Source of the DNA: a virus | IMG/VR virus record: IMGVR_UViG_3300025174_000061 | Location: 1 to 38,277 of that record | Strand: one strand, 5' to 3' | DNA length: 38,277 bases | Shown here: positions 16,880 to 25,185 of the stretch, one piece after another | Layout: each line of letters opens with the position of its first letter | Numbering within the stretch: position 1 is the stretch's first letter | Made by a program: the position numbers and the translations under genes | The notes under the pieces: model-generated | The model's input: only the letters and a program-made list of their open reading frames with translations | What the model was told of the DNA's origin: nothing | Database searches by the model: none

Positions 16880-17848
16880 CTAGTCCGAGTCAACCAGGCG
16901 ACCATGATAGCGGCAGCCGGACATGGTGAGGTTGCCGGCGAATGCAAGGATCTGCACTTCGGCGTCCTGGTTCGTGGCGAACCGGCGATTCGGTGAGAGC
17001 GGAACGATGTTGCGCTTTGCAGCGGGACGCCAATGAATGTAGTCGGTGTTGAGCATGAACATCGTCTTCGCCGTGCATGCGCCGCCAATGCCGCCGTCAA
17101 GCACCACATCCCCGCCCTTGTACTTGTAGGACTGGAAGCCAGCGTCGGCCATCTTCGGATCGGTGATCCGCTGAAGGGGCTGTAGAGCCGCCTCGAAGAG
17201 CGCCCACATCTGGGAGTCACACGGGTACAGGTCCGGCTTGATCGTGCCTGCCACAAGCTGAGCCCATAGGAGATCCATGCCGGCCAGGATCGTCGCCGAC
17301 GTGTAGCCAGCCGCCTGGTAGATCGGTCGCCAGAAGTTCCAGGTGGTGCGATTGATTCCGCCGTACGTGTTGGTGACCGTGATCGGAACGGCTGCGCCGA
17401 GTCCAGTGATCTGCTTGCCGCCGCTGCCCGTGCCGTCCGAGTAGAGGCCCACCGACAGGTTGTTGATCATGGTCTGCTCCGCGACCGTGATCCGAGCCTC
17501 CATGAGGTCGATCAGCGCCTCCTTGCCCGTGTTCTGGACGTCCGCCTCGAGCCCGTTGATCATGACGGGCACGGCCGCTTGCTTCCACGCGAACTCGGCA
17601 GCCGTGATCACGTCGGCCGGGGAGACCTGGAGCTGTTCACTTCCAGAGTAGTACATGAAGTTTCCGTTTTCGGCGTAGCTGATCGGTTGCACGATCTTGG
17701 TGCCGCCAGAAACGGTTCGGATCTTGCCCTTCGCGGACAACCGCCTTAGAACAGCCGTGTTGTTCGACATGTTGTCGGCGATCTTGGGAGCTCGATACTC
17801 CAAGGTCGTCGCAATGATGTCTGAATAGTTTGTGTTTGGCCAAGCCAT
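16880..17848 (-). CDS. Major capsid protein
   Basis: The protein has 322 residues. It shows the familiar capsid sequence pattern KEALIDLMEARITVAEQTMI followed by NNLSVGLYSDGTGSGGKQIT near residues 105-150. It also has an N-terminal MAWPNTNYSDIIATTLEYRA segment and a C-terminal TDYIHWRPAAKRN / AEVQILAFAGNLTMS region. The size fits an HK97-fold shell protein, and the relatives I recall are in the BPP-1-type podoviruses. GAGGAG is well placed upstream of ATG 17848. It follows the scaffold-like gene after a 132-base gap, 17849-17980, that holds a GC-rich imperfect hairpin (GCCCC...GGGGC, 17916-17936) but no U tract. Confidence 0.85.
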   Translation of the reverse strand: MAWPNTNYSDIIATTLEYRAPKIADNMSNNTAVLRRLSAKGKIRTVSGGTKIVQPISYAENGNFMYYSGSEQLQVSPADVITAAEFAWKQAAVPVMINGLEADVQNTGKEALIDLMEARITVAEQTMINNLSVGLYSDGTGSGGKQITGLGAAVPITVTNTYGGINRTTWNFWRPIYQAAGYTSATILAGMDLLWAQLVAGTIKPDLYPCDSQMWALFEAALQPLQRITDPKMADAGFQSYKYKGGDVVLDGGIGGACTAKTMFMLNTDYIHWRPAAKRNIVPLSPNRRFATNQDAEVQILAFAGNLTMSGCRYHGRLVDSD

Positions 17849-17980
17849 TGCTCACTCCTCGAGAAAACCAAGCGTGACTATCTGCGCGTGGATGGCCCTA
17901 TGCCATTCGCTCACGCCCCGTCACACGAGGGGGCTTCGAGGGTGAGTGGGCTTGGACTCCAGCTCTCACCGACTGCTGTG

Positions 17981-19108
17981 CTACCTGGCGGAAACCTCTT
18001 CCATTGCCGCCTCGATGTCGCTCCTTAGATCCCGGGTCCGCGTATCGCTATTGCCGGCCGACACCGTGGGTCGAGACCTGATACTGCTGGCGGCCTGCCG
18101 AGCCCGTTGCGTGGCCCCTTGCGAGGTCGCCGCGGACTCTGCTGCTTTCCTCTGCGCCACGATGGCCCCGATCTCTGGGTTCATGGCGATTGCACGATCA
18201 TACACCGTCTCGAAGTCGGGTTCTACGTTCGGGGTCCGCCTCGCCATGGCCTCATAGAGCATCTCGAAGTCGGGTAGCACGTCGGCGAAGAACTCATGAG
18301 AGTCGGCGAAGGCGTCGATCGTGCCGGTCGCCTCACTCACGAGGCGCTGGTCCCGTGCGCTCTGCTCTTGTTTCGCGCGGGCGATCATGTCGTCAACGCG
18401 CGGATCTCGGAACTGCTGCGCCTGCTGTTGCTCCTGTGGCATCGGCTGGCCGGCGAGCGCTGCATCGAGGGCCTCAATCGGTACTCCGTATTGATGCACC
18501 ATGGCGGCGATCATCTGCGCCTTATGTCCCGGGGGGGCCGTTCGGAGCGCCACCGAGGCCCGCAAGAGCGATTCCACGGCCTGCATCGGCGTCGAGCCTT
18601 CGGCCCTGATCATCGCCTCAAAGGGCGCAACAGTGCGTTGAAACTCGGCGTACCCTTTGGATGCTCCAGCCGCTTCACGTTGCGCTGTTTCAATCTCGCG
18701 CTCGCGCCGTACCGCATCCGCCTGGACCTCCGGAGGGAGCGAGGCCCACTTCTCTCGGGCGGCCGGCTTCCAGGACTGCGGGGCCTTCAGGGTGGGCTGT
18801 GCCACGGGAGCGGCGACCCCTTTGGCGGGCTGAGACGCCTCATGGGCCGCCGCACCCTCGCCGTCGGACTGGCTTGGCTTTGCCGCCCCGTTGGGCTGCA
18901 CCGCGCCGGCCTTCGGTTTCGCTGCGAACTTCCCGCTCTCGTCTCGCGCTCGGCCGGACTCTGTCGGTGCCGATTCCTTTACGGCCTCCGACTCGGTCGA
19001 GGTCGTGGAACTCGACGGAGTAGACGGCGCCGGCTCGGACTCCGTCACCGAGTCATAGGCAGCCGCAAGATCGTCATGCAGCGTGGTCTCAGCCTCTTCC
19101 GTGCTCAT
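17981..19108 (-). CDS. Scaffolding-like protein
   Basis: The protein has 375 residues. It has a disordered, acidic and Pro/Ser/Thr/Ala-rich N-terminus (about 1-115) and a helical, charged C-terminal two-thirds with coiled-coil stretches (REREIETAQREAAGASKGYA, QRKAAESAATSQ). The end is basic. Immediately upstream of the major capsid gene, this is the composition of capsid scaffolds, whose C-terminal helices bind the shell. No protease domain is visible. Confidence 0.65.
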   Translation of the reverse strand: MSTEEAETTLHDDLAAAYDSVTESEPAPSTPSSSTTSTESEAVKESAPTESGRARDESGKFAAKPKAGAVQPNGAAKPSQSDGEGAAAHEASQPAKGVAAPVAQPTLKAPQSWKPAAREKWASLPPEVQADAVRREREIETAQREAAGASKGYAEFQRTVAPFEAMIRAEGSTPMQAVESLLRASVALRTAPPGHKAQMIAAMVHQYGVPIEALDAALAGQPMPQEQQQAQQFRDPRVDDMIARAKQEQSARDQRLVSEATGTIDAFADSHEFFADVLPDFEMLYEAMARRTPNVEPDFETVYDRAIAMNPEIGAIVAQRKAAESAATSQGATQRARQAASSIRSRPTVSAGNSDTRTRDLRSDIEAAMEEVSAR

Positions 19109-19120
19109 ACTCAGCCTCCT

Positions 19121-19594
19121 CTACAGCAGTTCGTAGCCGTCGTACCTGCCCAGCCCCGTCGCGATGATCTTGATCGTGATGTTGCCGCTCGACACCGCGC
19201 CAGCGCTAACCCCATAGGCCACGCGGCCTGCCGGTGAGTCGACCTGGAATCCCGCGCCGATCGGAATACAGCGCGCGCCCGTTGCGGTCGTCGTCGCATC
19301 CCACTGCGGCTGTGGACCCCAGAGAAGCGAATAGGGCTCTTGCGCGTAGGCCGTGAGAGAGAACGCCGTGGTGATGGTCTGGCCGGACTCGGCGCAGACC
19401 CAAACAGAGAAGCCCCCCACGCCGTTCAGCCACATTCCGGCCGCCGCATCGGCAGTCGCTGGCGTGAGGGTGCATGATGCCGCTCCAACGCCCTGCCGGC
19501 TGCGCGTCGCGCCCGTAATGGCGCTCCATGTGCAGTCCGCTGCGAAAGAGGGAGCCGCAACCAGCAGGACCAGAAAAGCCAGAATCGTCTTCAT
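19121..19594 (-). CDS. Secreted protein within head gene cluster
   Basis: The protein has 157 residues with a strong Sec signal peptide (MKTILAFLVLLVAAPSFA, about 1-18). The mature part is beta-rich and has four cysteines (DCTWSAI, ASCTLT, WVCAE, ARCIP) with an oxidised-protein look. It overlaps the next upstream gene by four bases and lies between the portal group and the scaffold gene. A secreted protein at this place is odd; it may act on the host surface, for example to block other phages. The function is unknown. Confidence 0.6.
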   Translation of the reverse strand: MKTILAFLVLLVAAPSFAADCTWSAITGATRSRQGVGAASCTLTPATADAAAGMWLNGVGGFSVWVCAESGQTITTAFSLTAYAQEPYSLLWGPQPQWDATTTATGARCIPIGAGFQVDSPAGRVAYGVSAGAVSSGNITIKIIATGLGRYDGYELL

Positions 19595-19791
19595 CGGTTC
19601 GCCTCCTCTAGCATCTTGTCGATCTTCGACAGTTTCTCGCGTTGCTTGACCGCGGCACCACGCCCAGAAACGCGCTCAGGCAACAACGAATTGAGCGCAT
19701 CAGACCCGGCTTCCGCATCCTTCGCGGTTTCGTCGTCGTTCTTTTTGCCAAAGTTTCTCAGCGCCTTCATGATCGCTTCAAAGCGGCTCAT
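19591..19791 (-). CDS. Small charged hypothetical protein
   Basis: The protein has 66 residues from ATG 19791, which follows AAGGAG at good spacing; longer in-frame starts lack this. It has a basic N-terminus (MSRFEAIMKALRNFGKKND), an acidic middle and a helical C-terminal part ending in KIDKMLEEANR. It overlaps both neighbours slightly. The family is unknown. Confidence 0.6.
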   Translation of the reverse strand: MSRFEAIMKALRNFGKKNDDETAKDAEAGSDALNSLLPERVSGRGAAVKQREKLSKIDKMLEEANR

Positions 19792-20224
19792 CTTCGTATC
19801 TCCTTGGCGGCCGGTAGCCCTTCTCGACCTCATAGATCGACCGGCCGATGGTCTCGCGCCGATCTTTGGCATCATGGCGCTCGCGCTCTTTCTGCGCCTT
19901 CCGCTCGGACAGGTGCTCCGAGTAGTCGCCCGCAACCGCGCACCCCGTGGCCTTCAGGTACTCGCGATACTTCCTGCGGGAGTCGACGATCGTCCCGTCC
20001 GTCATCCGGAGGCCGTCATAGTGCGCCTCGCCTAGGACCATCACGCGGCCATCGCCGGTGGGCTCATGGTAGTCTTCGGCGGGAACGAGCTCGCCGATCC
20101 GGTCATCCCAGATCCATCGGCCCTTTTGCGGTTCGGATGACCCAAAGGCGCGCTCATACCCCGCCTCGAAGTCGGCCGTGTTGGCTTGGGAGACTACCGG
20201 CTCGCCCGCGGCTATTCCTCTCAT
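19778..20224 (-). CDS. Conserved phage protein downstream of portal
   Basis: The protein has 148 residues. It contains KGRWIWDDRIGELVPAEDYH, then HYDGLRMTDGTIVDSRRKYR and EYLKATG, followed by a charged helical tail. I know this arrangement (W.WD...LV...Y and DG..I.SR.K.REY.) from small proteins encoded right after the portal gene in many podoviruses. Its role is not established. The start overlaps the portal stop by four bases. Confidence 0.65.
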   Translation of the reverse strand: MRGIAAGEPVVSQANTADFEAGYERAFGSSEPQKGRWIWDDRIGELVPAEDYHEPTGDGRVMVLGEAHYDGLRMTDGTIVDSRRKYREYLKATGCAVAGDYSEHLSERKAQKERERHDAKDRRETIGRSIYEVEKGYRPPRRYEDEPL

Positions 20225-22155
20225 GGCATACCTCCAGGCATCACAGGGAGAGCAGCCGGGCTGAACGCCGCTTGAGCCTCCTGTTCCATGATTTTGCCTT
20301 CGGTCTTCTTGTCCTCAATCGCGAGGTCGCCTTGGATCTGAAGTTTGGTCTTCGCCATCCCGCCATCGAGCTTCATTTTCTCGACCTGCATGCGCGGATC
20401 GGGGCGCGGCTGCTTGGGCTGTTCGAGCGCTTTCTTCGCGCCCGCGATGGCCTGGTCGAGCACGCCCTCGATCTGCGACGATCCCCGGAACCCCGCCATG
20501 ACCCACTTCAGGATCTCCCAGAACATTGGCATCGAGCCCGGGATTGCTTGTGTCGCCTGCATGAGGGAGGGAAGGAACGTAGATAGAGCCCCAAGGAACT
20601 CGGTCCGCTCTTGTTTCAACGCCACAAAGTCTGTCAGTGAAACCGAGTCGGGTTTCACGCTCACCCGATAGGCGAAGAACTGGTCCTTGATGAGCCGCGC
20701 CGCATCGAGCGCGTACGCTTTGTCGGCCGTGTAGATGATGTTCGAGCGCTCGACGATCGTCTCTACGTCAAAATGCTTCGAGATGATCTCGGCCCGCACT
20801 CGCTGTGCATCGCTCGCGAACCGAGCCACATCGTCTTGAAGCCGCTGGACACGCACGCTCGCGAACTTCGCCTTGAGCTGCTGCGCTCCGAGCGTCTCGT
20901 TGGGATTGGTAGCGCCCCGCATGATGTCGCTCATTCCGGAGATCTGGTAGAGTAGCTGGATCTTGCCGTCGAGCCGCTGGGAGAGCTTATCGATTGCCGC
21001 GACGATCTGGTCGAGCGGCATGAAGTCGACTTGCCCCTTCAGCCCGCCCTTCTCCGCGAATGCCGCCCAATTGTCGACCGGATAGAGCTTGTTGCCGCCA
21101 CCCTTGGTCAGCATGCCCGAGATTTCGCTCGACGCCTTGTCATAGACGCCCGTGACCCGGATCGCCTCCTCTAGCAGTCCAATGCGCTCACCGAGCGTGT
21201 CAATCTGATTGTACAGCACGCGCGAGATCTCGTAGTCCGGCTTCGGAACGTATCGCGAGGTGGTGCAATTCGCGATCATTGGCGGCGGACCTGGCCAGAA
21301 AGCATCAAGGCCATACGGATCGTCCTTCATGTCGAGGATCGAATCGCAGCCCTCGACCCACCAATAGACCTTCTTGTCTTCCTTGCTCCAGATCTCCCAA
21401 ACTTCCGCGCGCTGCCAGGGATCGGCCTCGTTGCCTGTGCCCTGCGTGTCATCGCGCTTGCGGCCCTTCATCGGCACGAGGTCGGCGATCGTCTCGCCGA
21501 AGCGCTCGACAAGCGCCTCTTTCGCCATATACGCGCGGTATGCCTTCCATCTCAATTCACCGTAGTTTTTCGCCGGGCTCCAAAGCACGTCCCGCCAATG
21601 GCAATAGTCGGTCTCCACATCCTCGAAGGTCTTCACCTCTTGCGTGAACGCGGGCGCGACCTCGACCTCTTGGCCGGTCATCGGGTCGAGCTGCGTCTTG
21701 GCCGGCGTCTCTTGGGTCTCGAACTCAACCACGTACCGCATGCGGATCTCGCCGAGCGCGGCAATCAGCCGATCCTCAAGCGCGAGCTGCATCGACTGCG
21801 CAAATGTGTCTGAATCCCGCTCGATATCCGTATTGAGTAGCCGCTCAAGAGACTCAGCGGCCACGCGCCCCACGTCATCCTCGGAGTCGGCGAAGCGGCG
21901 CGCCACGTCGGTCGTGGGCGTCTTGCCATAGAGTAACGCCTGAAGCGTCGTGATGTTCGCGTGGTAGAGGTTGAATCGGCCCCTGTCGATGTCCGAGTCG
22001 CCCTTGTCGCCGAGGTAGCACGCCACCGCCTTCGTCGCCTGGCCGTGCCACTTCTCGACCTCCCGGCGAGCCGCCGTGATCTCCATGGTCCAGCGCTCGG
22101 CCCAGCCGCGTGGCGAGTCCTCGAACTGCGCTCGGCTGTCTACTGGCTCAGGCAT
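20221..22155 (-). CDS. Portal protein
   Basis: The protein has 644 residues from ATG 22155, which overlaps the TerL stop by one base; an upstream extension to 22284 lies inside TerL and is rejected. The N-terminal half has FNLYHANITTLQALLYGKTP and VETDYCHWRDVLW. The middle holds the long helices and crown-like part, and the end is a charged helical tail (KMKLDGGMAKTKLQIQGDLA). The size and features match P22-like portals that form the dodecameric packaging vertex and recruit the terminase. Confidence 0.8.
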   Translation of the reverse strand: MPEPVDSRAQFEDSPRGWAERWTMEITAARREVEKWHGQATKAVACYLGDKGDSDIDRGRFNLYHANITTLQALLYGKTPTTDVARRFADSEDDVGRVAAESLERLLNTDIERDSDTFAQSMQLALEDRLIAALGEIRMRYVVEFETQETPAKTQLDPMTGQEVEVAPAFTQEVKTFEDVETDYCHWRDVLWSPAKNYGELRWKAYRAYMAKEALVERFGETIADLVPMKGRKRDDTQGTGNEADPWQRAEVWEIWSKEDKKVYWWVEGCDSILDMKDDPYGLDAFWPGPPPMIANCTTSRYVPKPDYEISRVLYNQIDTLGERIGLLEEAIRVTGVYDKASSEISGMLTKGGGNKLYPVDNWAAFAEKGGLKGQVDFMPLDQIVAAIDKLSQRLDGKIQLLYQISGMSDIMRGATNPNETLGAQQLKAKFASVRVQRLQDDVARFASDAQRVRAEIISKHFDVETIVERSNIIYTADKAYALDAARLIKDQFFAYRVSVKPDSVSLTDFVALKQERTEFLGALSTFLPSLMQATQAIPGSMPMFWEILKWVMAGFRGSSQIEGVLDQAIAGAKKALEQPKQPRPDPRMQVEKMKLDGGMAKTKLQIQGDLAIEDKKTEGKIMEQEAQAAFSPAALPVMPGGMP

Positions 22156-23570
22156 CAGACCCTGCCCTCTTCGTGCTCTTTCCACAGATCGTCGAGCGTG
22201 AAGCTCTGCGAGAGCGGCGGGATAGGCAGCATCTTCGGCGACTCGACCGTCCGTGTCATTCGGTCTGAGGCCTTCGCCACGCACGCGAGATAGCGCCAGG
22301 CGTCTGATGAATGGCTCGCCCAGTCATGGGACGGCGTGCGGCCGTAGTCCTGCGTTACCTCGTTGTACTCGTAGTGATAGGAGTTCAGCGCCTCGATACC
22401 CGCCTCGCAGCGCGAGTGGATGCGCACGGGCTGCTCGAGTAGCCATCGGCCCGCCTGGATGCCGTCCATGAGCGACAGCTCAGGCCCGATCGCAACCGCA
22501 CTCGCGCCGTATCGAGCGAGGAACAGGTTGAGCGTGCTCACGCCGGTCTGAAGTGTGCGCGCCCGCGCGTCATGAGGGAGCCAATGCTTGACGTAGGTGT
22601 ATCCTTTGCTGTCGAGCATGTCGAAGAAATGCGACAACGCCTCGCCGTGTGCCTCGTAGTGGTCAATCACATCTGGGACGTAGTTCTTACCCACGCGCCA
22701 GAACCATATTGACGTTGAGTCGCTGATCCCGAGGTCCCACGAGGTGAACACTCCGTCGGCCGGGTGATCGAACTCACAGATCCCGCCGCGCGCATCGAGT
22801 AGAGCCATCTGCACGCCCCAAATCGATCCCTGATCTACGTCCGGATACTGGCCGTCAACGTAGCTCTTGATCCATTCCGAGTCCGCACCCGCCGTCAACC
22901 GGTCGTAGTAGCCCGGCTCCAGGTTGGCGATGTTCTCAGCTTCAGCGCTGCGCCCGCTCGGTTGCTCGAAGATCTCATAGAGCGAGCGGTGCGCTTCGTC
23001 CACGTTTTTGTGCTTCGTGAAGAGCTGATACCCCCAGTGACTCTTCGCCCACGGGTTCGTGTCCATCCAGATGCCGCGCCATGAGCAGCCGCCTTGCGCC
23101 TTCGATGGATAGCGGCCCACGCGCGTCTGAAGCATCTGGAAAATAGCGTGCGGGACCTCGCGCGACTCATTGACCCACGCGCCCGTCAACTCGAGCGACA
23201 GGAGCTTTTTGATGTCCTGCGGCCTATCGAGCGCGCGGAACATCACCTCGGAGCGCACGTCATCGAACCGCAACTCGAACGTGAACTCTTGCTCGCGCCA
23301 TATGCCGAGCTGCTCAGGTATCCACTGCTCAAACGTTTTGCGGGTAGTGTCTCTTAACTCCGGGTACGTGTTGCGGATCACCGCGAACCGAGTGCGACGG
23401 AAACCATCTGGGCCCGGCCGCTGCTGGCTGGCTCGCCTGAGCACCTCCACGGCGCACGCGCTCGACTTGCCTGAGCCCACGGGACCGATGATCGACCGGA
23501 CGAATGCATCCGAACCCAGGAATCGCCCTAGAGTCGGCGGTGCATCGTATTGTATCGCGACGGAGGCCAC
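22155..23570 (-). CDS. Terminase large subunit
   Basis: The protein has 471 residues from GTG 23570, which immediately follows the previous TAG. The ATPase domain has a Walker A motif GPVGSGKSS at residues 29-37, a Walker B-like LLSLELTGAWVNESREV near 122-138, and a coupling-like WMDTNPW. The nuclease domain begins near FTSWDLGISDSTSIWFW (first acidic residue) and ends with HDWASHSSDAWRYLA. It translocates DNA into the head and cuts it. The position before the portal gene and after the TerS-like gene is standard. Confidence 0.9.
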   Translation of the reverse strand: MASVAIQYDAPPTLGRFLGSDAFVRSIIGPVGSGKSSACAVEVLRRASQQRPGPDGFRRTRFAVIRNTYPELRDTTRKTFEQWIPEQLGIWREQEFTFELRFDDVRSEVMFRALDRPQDIKKLLSLELTGAWVNESREVPHAIFQMLQTRVGRYPSKAQGGCSWRGIWMDTNPWAKSHWGYQLFTKHKNVDEAHRSLYEIFEQPSGRSAEAENIANLEPGYYDRLTAGADSEWIKSYVDGQYPDVDQGSIWGVQMALLDARGGICEFDHPADGVFTSWDLGISDSTSIWFWRVGKNYVPDVIDHYEAHGEALSHFFDMLDSKGYTYVKHWLPHDARARTLQTGVSTLNLFLARYGASAVAIGPELSLMDGIQAGRWLLEQPVRIHSRCEAGIEALNSYHYEYNEVTQDYGRTPSHDWASHSSDAWRYLACVAKASDRMTRTVESPKMLPIPPLSQSFTLDDLWKEHEEGRV

Positions 23571-23870
23571 CTACCGCCTGAGCCACGCGCAGCGCGAGAG
23601 GGGGATGACGATCGGGTCTTCGCCCTTGAGCTCGACCAGCACGCCGAGTGGATCAATCCGCATCGCGACGACGTTGAGCCCGGCCGTCAAACGAGTGCCG
23701 AACCCCAGAATGACCTTGGGGCGATCCGCCAGGCTAACGAGCTCAGCGACCCTGATTGAGCTCGGGTCAACTGGTCTGGGCACGGCCGTGGGCTCCTGGG
23801 GCGTGGCAATGACGGGGGCCTCGAGCTTCACCGCCGGCTCAATGTGCTTCTCTCTCCGTCCATAACTCAC
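23571..23870 (-). CDS. Hypothetical protein between TerS and TerL
   Basis: The protein has 99 residues from GTG 23870, six bases after GGGAGG. The N-terminus is Pro-rich; the C-terminal half is a small beta domain (PKVILGFGTRLTAGLNVVAM, LGVLVELKGEDPIVIPLSR). I do not recognise a family. It is co-transcribed with the packaging genes. Confidence 0.6.
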   Translation of the reverse strand: MSYGRREKHIEPAVKLEAPVIATPQEPTAVPRPVDPSSIRVAELVSLADRPKVILGFGTRLTAGLNVVAMRIDPLGVLVELKGEDPIVIPLSRCAWLRR

Positions 23871-23873
23871 AGT

Positions 23874-24146
23874 CTACCTCCCGGGAACGACGATCAGCGG
23901 GACCTCGCCGGCGCCGCGCTCCACCGGCTCAGGATCAGCAATGGCGACCCGCAATTGCTCAGCCGCGCGCCGCTCCCTGAGCCGACGCATGCGCCAGCGA
24001 CGGAAGAGCGGGACGCGAAGGAGTTTGAATTCCTCGAGCGTCTCTGCGAGCTGCTTGGTCGTGCGAGCGAGCGCCAAACGCAGCTCGATATTGTCCTGCT
24101 CTAGCTGCGAGATATGGCCTCTCAGGGCCATCTGGGAGGCGCTCAC
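23874..24146 (-). CDS. Coiled-coil hypothetical protein
   Basis: The protein has 90 residues. The GTG start at 24146 overlaps the TerS-like stop. The N-terminal half is a coiled coil (GHISQLEQDNIELRLALART), the middle is very basic (FRRWRMRRLRERRAAEQLR), and the C-terminus is short. A DNA- or RNA-binding helper for packaging is possible; no family is recognised. Confidence 0.55.
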   Translation of the reverse strand: MSASQMALRGHISQLEQDNIELRLALARTTKQLAETLEEFKLLRVPLFRRWRMRRLRERRAAEQLRVAIADPEPVERGAGEVPLIVVPGR

Positions 24147-24442
24147 TCCTCCCCCTTCACCACGCCGTTGATCACGATCGAGACCGCTAGCTTCTCGCCG
24201 TCTTCGCCGGTAATCTCGGTTCGAGAAAGTTTCGGGACAAAGTATTCACCCAAAGACAACAGCAGCTCGAGCGCCTTCTCGGGTTTCGACTCGGAGGTCT
24301 CCCTAAACCACGCGTTAACATTCTTGATTTGCGATCGAAAGACCTGCTGGAATGCCTCTCGGACCTCTTTGGTTATCCCGTTTGGGACGCCCTTAGGCCT
24401 ACCGGGTCCGCCTCGAAGTAGACCGGTAGTGTTACGCGCCAT
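24143..24442 (-). CDS. Small terminase-like protein
   Basis: The protein has 99 residues. It has the pattern MARNTTGLLRGGPGRPKGVP followed by a helical region (TKEVREAFQQVFRSQIKNVNAW) and EYFVPKLSRTEITGEDG. This is typical of short proteins encoded just before TerL that are annotated as DUF5681-like or small terminase. The GRPKG patch is AT-hook-like and could contact DNA. It is the first well-supported gene of the late operon. Assignment as the pac-recognising subunit is by position. Confidence 0.6.
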   Translation of the reverse strand: MARNTTGLLRGGPGRPKGVPNGITKEVREAFQQVFRSQIKNVNAWFRETSESKPEKALELLLSLGEYFVPKLSRTEITGEDGEKLAVSIVINGVVKGEE

Positions 24443-24497
24443 CGAAAAGCTCGCTTCTTAGATTCGTGTCGCGGGGCACCTTCACGTTGCCAGCCAT
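24432..24497 (-). CDS. Possible 21-residue leader peptide before TerS
   Basis: The frame MAGNVKVPRDTNLRSELFDG (plus Ala) ends in a TAA that overlaps the first codons of the TerS-like gene. It could be the coupling leader that explains the weak Shine-Dalgarno of that gene. The only evidence is the overlap and a plausible residue composition. Confidence 0.25.
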   Translation of the reverse strand: MAGNVKVPRDTNLRSELFDGA

Positions 24498-24684
24498 GCC
24501 ATAGACGAGAAGAAAAGTCAAGCGCGACCGGGGTCCAACAACGGGATCGCTGGCTATGTGATGGTGAACCAGGCCAAGACCCTCAACAGCAAGGATGGCT
24601 CGCGCTATCGCGCTTGCCGTTGATCTTAACGTTCACTAACCGTATACCATGGTTGCCAGGCCATCACCCTCAGAAGCGAGCAAG

Positions 24685-24713
24685 GAGGGGGAGTCTCTGA
24701 GCCAGTCCCCCTC
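24685..24713. terminator. GC-rich hairpin
   Basis: GAGGGGGA (24685-24692) and TCCCCCTC (24706-24713) are perfect inverted repeats with a 13-base loop. No T tract follows on either strand, so it is at best a factor-assisted terminator or a protein site between the divergent transcripts. Confidence 0.35.
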
Positions 24714-24798
24714 AGGACGCCACCCGAGGTTTCATGATCGAACCAACCTGCGGACCACTCAGGCCGATCCGGTCACTGACTCGTTTTTGGCTTACAAT

Positions 24799-24824
24799 TG
24801 AATCACTACAGGTGTGATGATTCA
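24799..24824. promoter_or_regulatory. Operator-like dyad
   Basis: TGAATCA (24799-24805) and TGATTCA (24818-24824) form a perfect 7-bp dyad with 12 bases between them, overlapping a possible TACAAT -10. A nested GGTG...CACC dyad lies inside the right half. The site is a candidate regulator-binding site upstream of the micro-gene at 24857. Confidence 0.4.
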
Positions 24825-24856
24825 CCGTAATCACAGACCCACACGGGAGTCGTAGC

Positions 24857-24943
24857 ATGGGCAGCAAGCACTATTCGCGTGCATCCCGTCAAGATCATTC
24901 GCTCTTTTTTTTTAAGGTTGCGTTTTTGTTGTGTTTTTGGTAA
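24857..24943 (+). CDS. Possible 28-residue membrane peptide
   Basis: ATG 24857 lies eight bases after GGGAG. The frame reads MGSKHYSRASRQDHSL and then a hydrophobic aromatic tail FFFKVAFLLCFW. A basic head plus a 12-residue hydrophobic tail would make it a membrane-associated peptide. It contains a run of nine T, so frame errors are easy here. The local base composition is much more AT-rich than the rest of the phage. Confidence 0.35.
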   Translation: MGSKHYSRASRQDHSLFFFKVAFLLCFW

Positions 24944-24953
24944 GTGCTTTTCG

Positions 24954-25184
24954 ATGGCTCGCATCAGGACAAAATGGCGCGCTCGGTGCTCAAAATGCGG
25001 CGGGGCGATCCTACAGGACGCGATATGCGAATTCCAGGGCCGAGGGAAACTGTATCACCTAAAGTGTACTCGGATACCGATCGACACGTGTTCGCGTGCA
25101 TGGAGGGAGTATTTGGGACCGAAAATCACTCCTCCTGTCGGACCAGCCGGACTGACTGCGCGGCTCAGGAGTGCCTGGGCATGA
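24954..25184 (+). CDS. Small zinc-finger-like protein
   Basis: The protein has 76 residues from ATG 24954. CSKCGGAILQDAICEF followed by GKLYHLKC gives Cys-x2-Cys ... Cys ... His-x2-Cys, a LIM/treble-clef-like zinc site common in small phage proteins. A C-terminal tail has SRAWREYLGPKITPP. The Shine-Dalgarno is poor, so it may be coupled to the peptide frame just upstream, which ends ten bases before. The function is unknown. Confidence 0.6.
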   Translation: MARIRTKWRARCSKCGGAILQDAICEFQGRGKLYHLKCTRIPIDTCSRAWREYLGPKITPPVGPAGLTARLRSAWA

Positions 25185-25185
25185 C

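Larger units (their letters stand above)
24498..24856. promoter_or_regulatory. Divergent intergenic region between late operon and small plus-strand genes
   Basis: This 359-base stretch has no convincing gene. It should hold the late promoter (minus strand) and a promoter for the micro-gene at 24857. I see a perfect GC-rich hairpin (24685-24713), a dyad (24799-24824) and a TACAAT hexamer (24794-24799) without a good -35. On the minus strand a TTGACT lies near 24517, but no matching -10 is at the right spacing. No sigma-54-type GG-N10-GC element was found here, so the late promoter is not identified. Confidence 0.45.

Noticed and set aside
20221-22284. N-terminal extension of the portal gene to 22284
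   Set aside because: The extra 43 codons lie inside TerL and have no ribosome site; ATG 22155 overlaps the TerL stop as in the rest of the operon.
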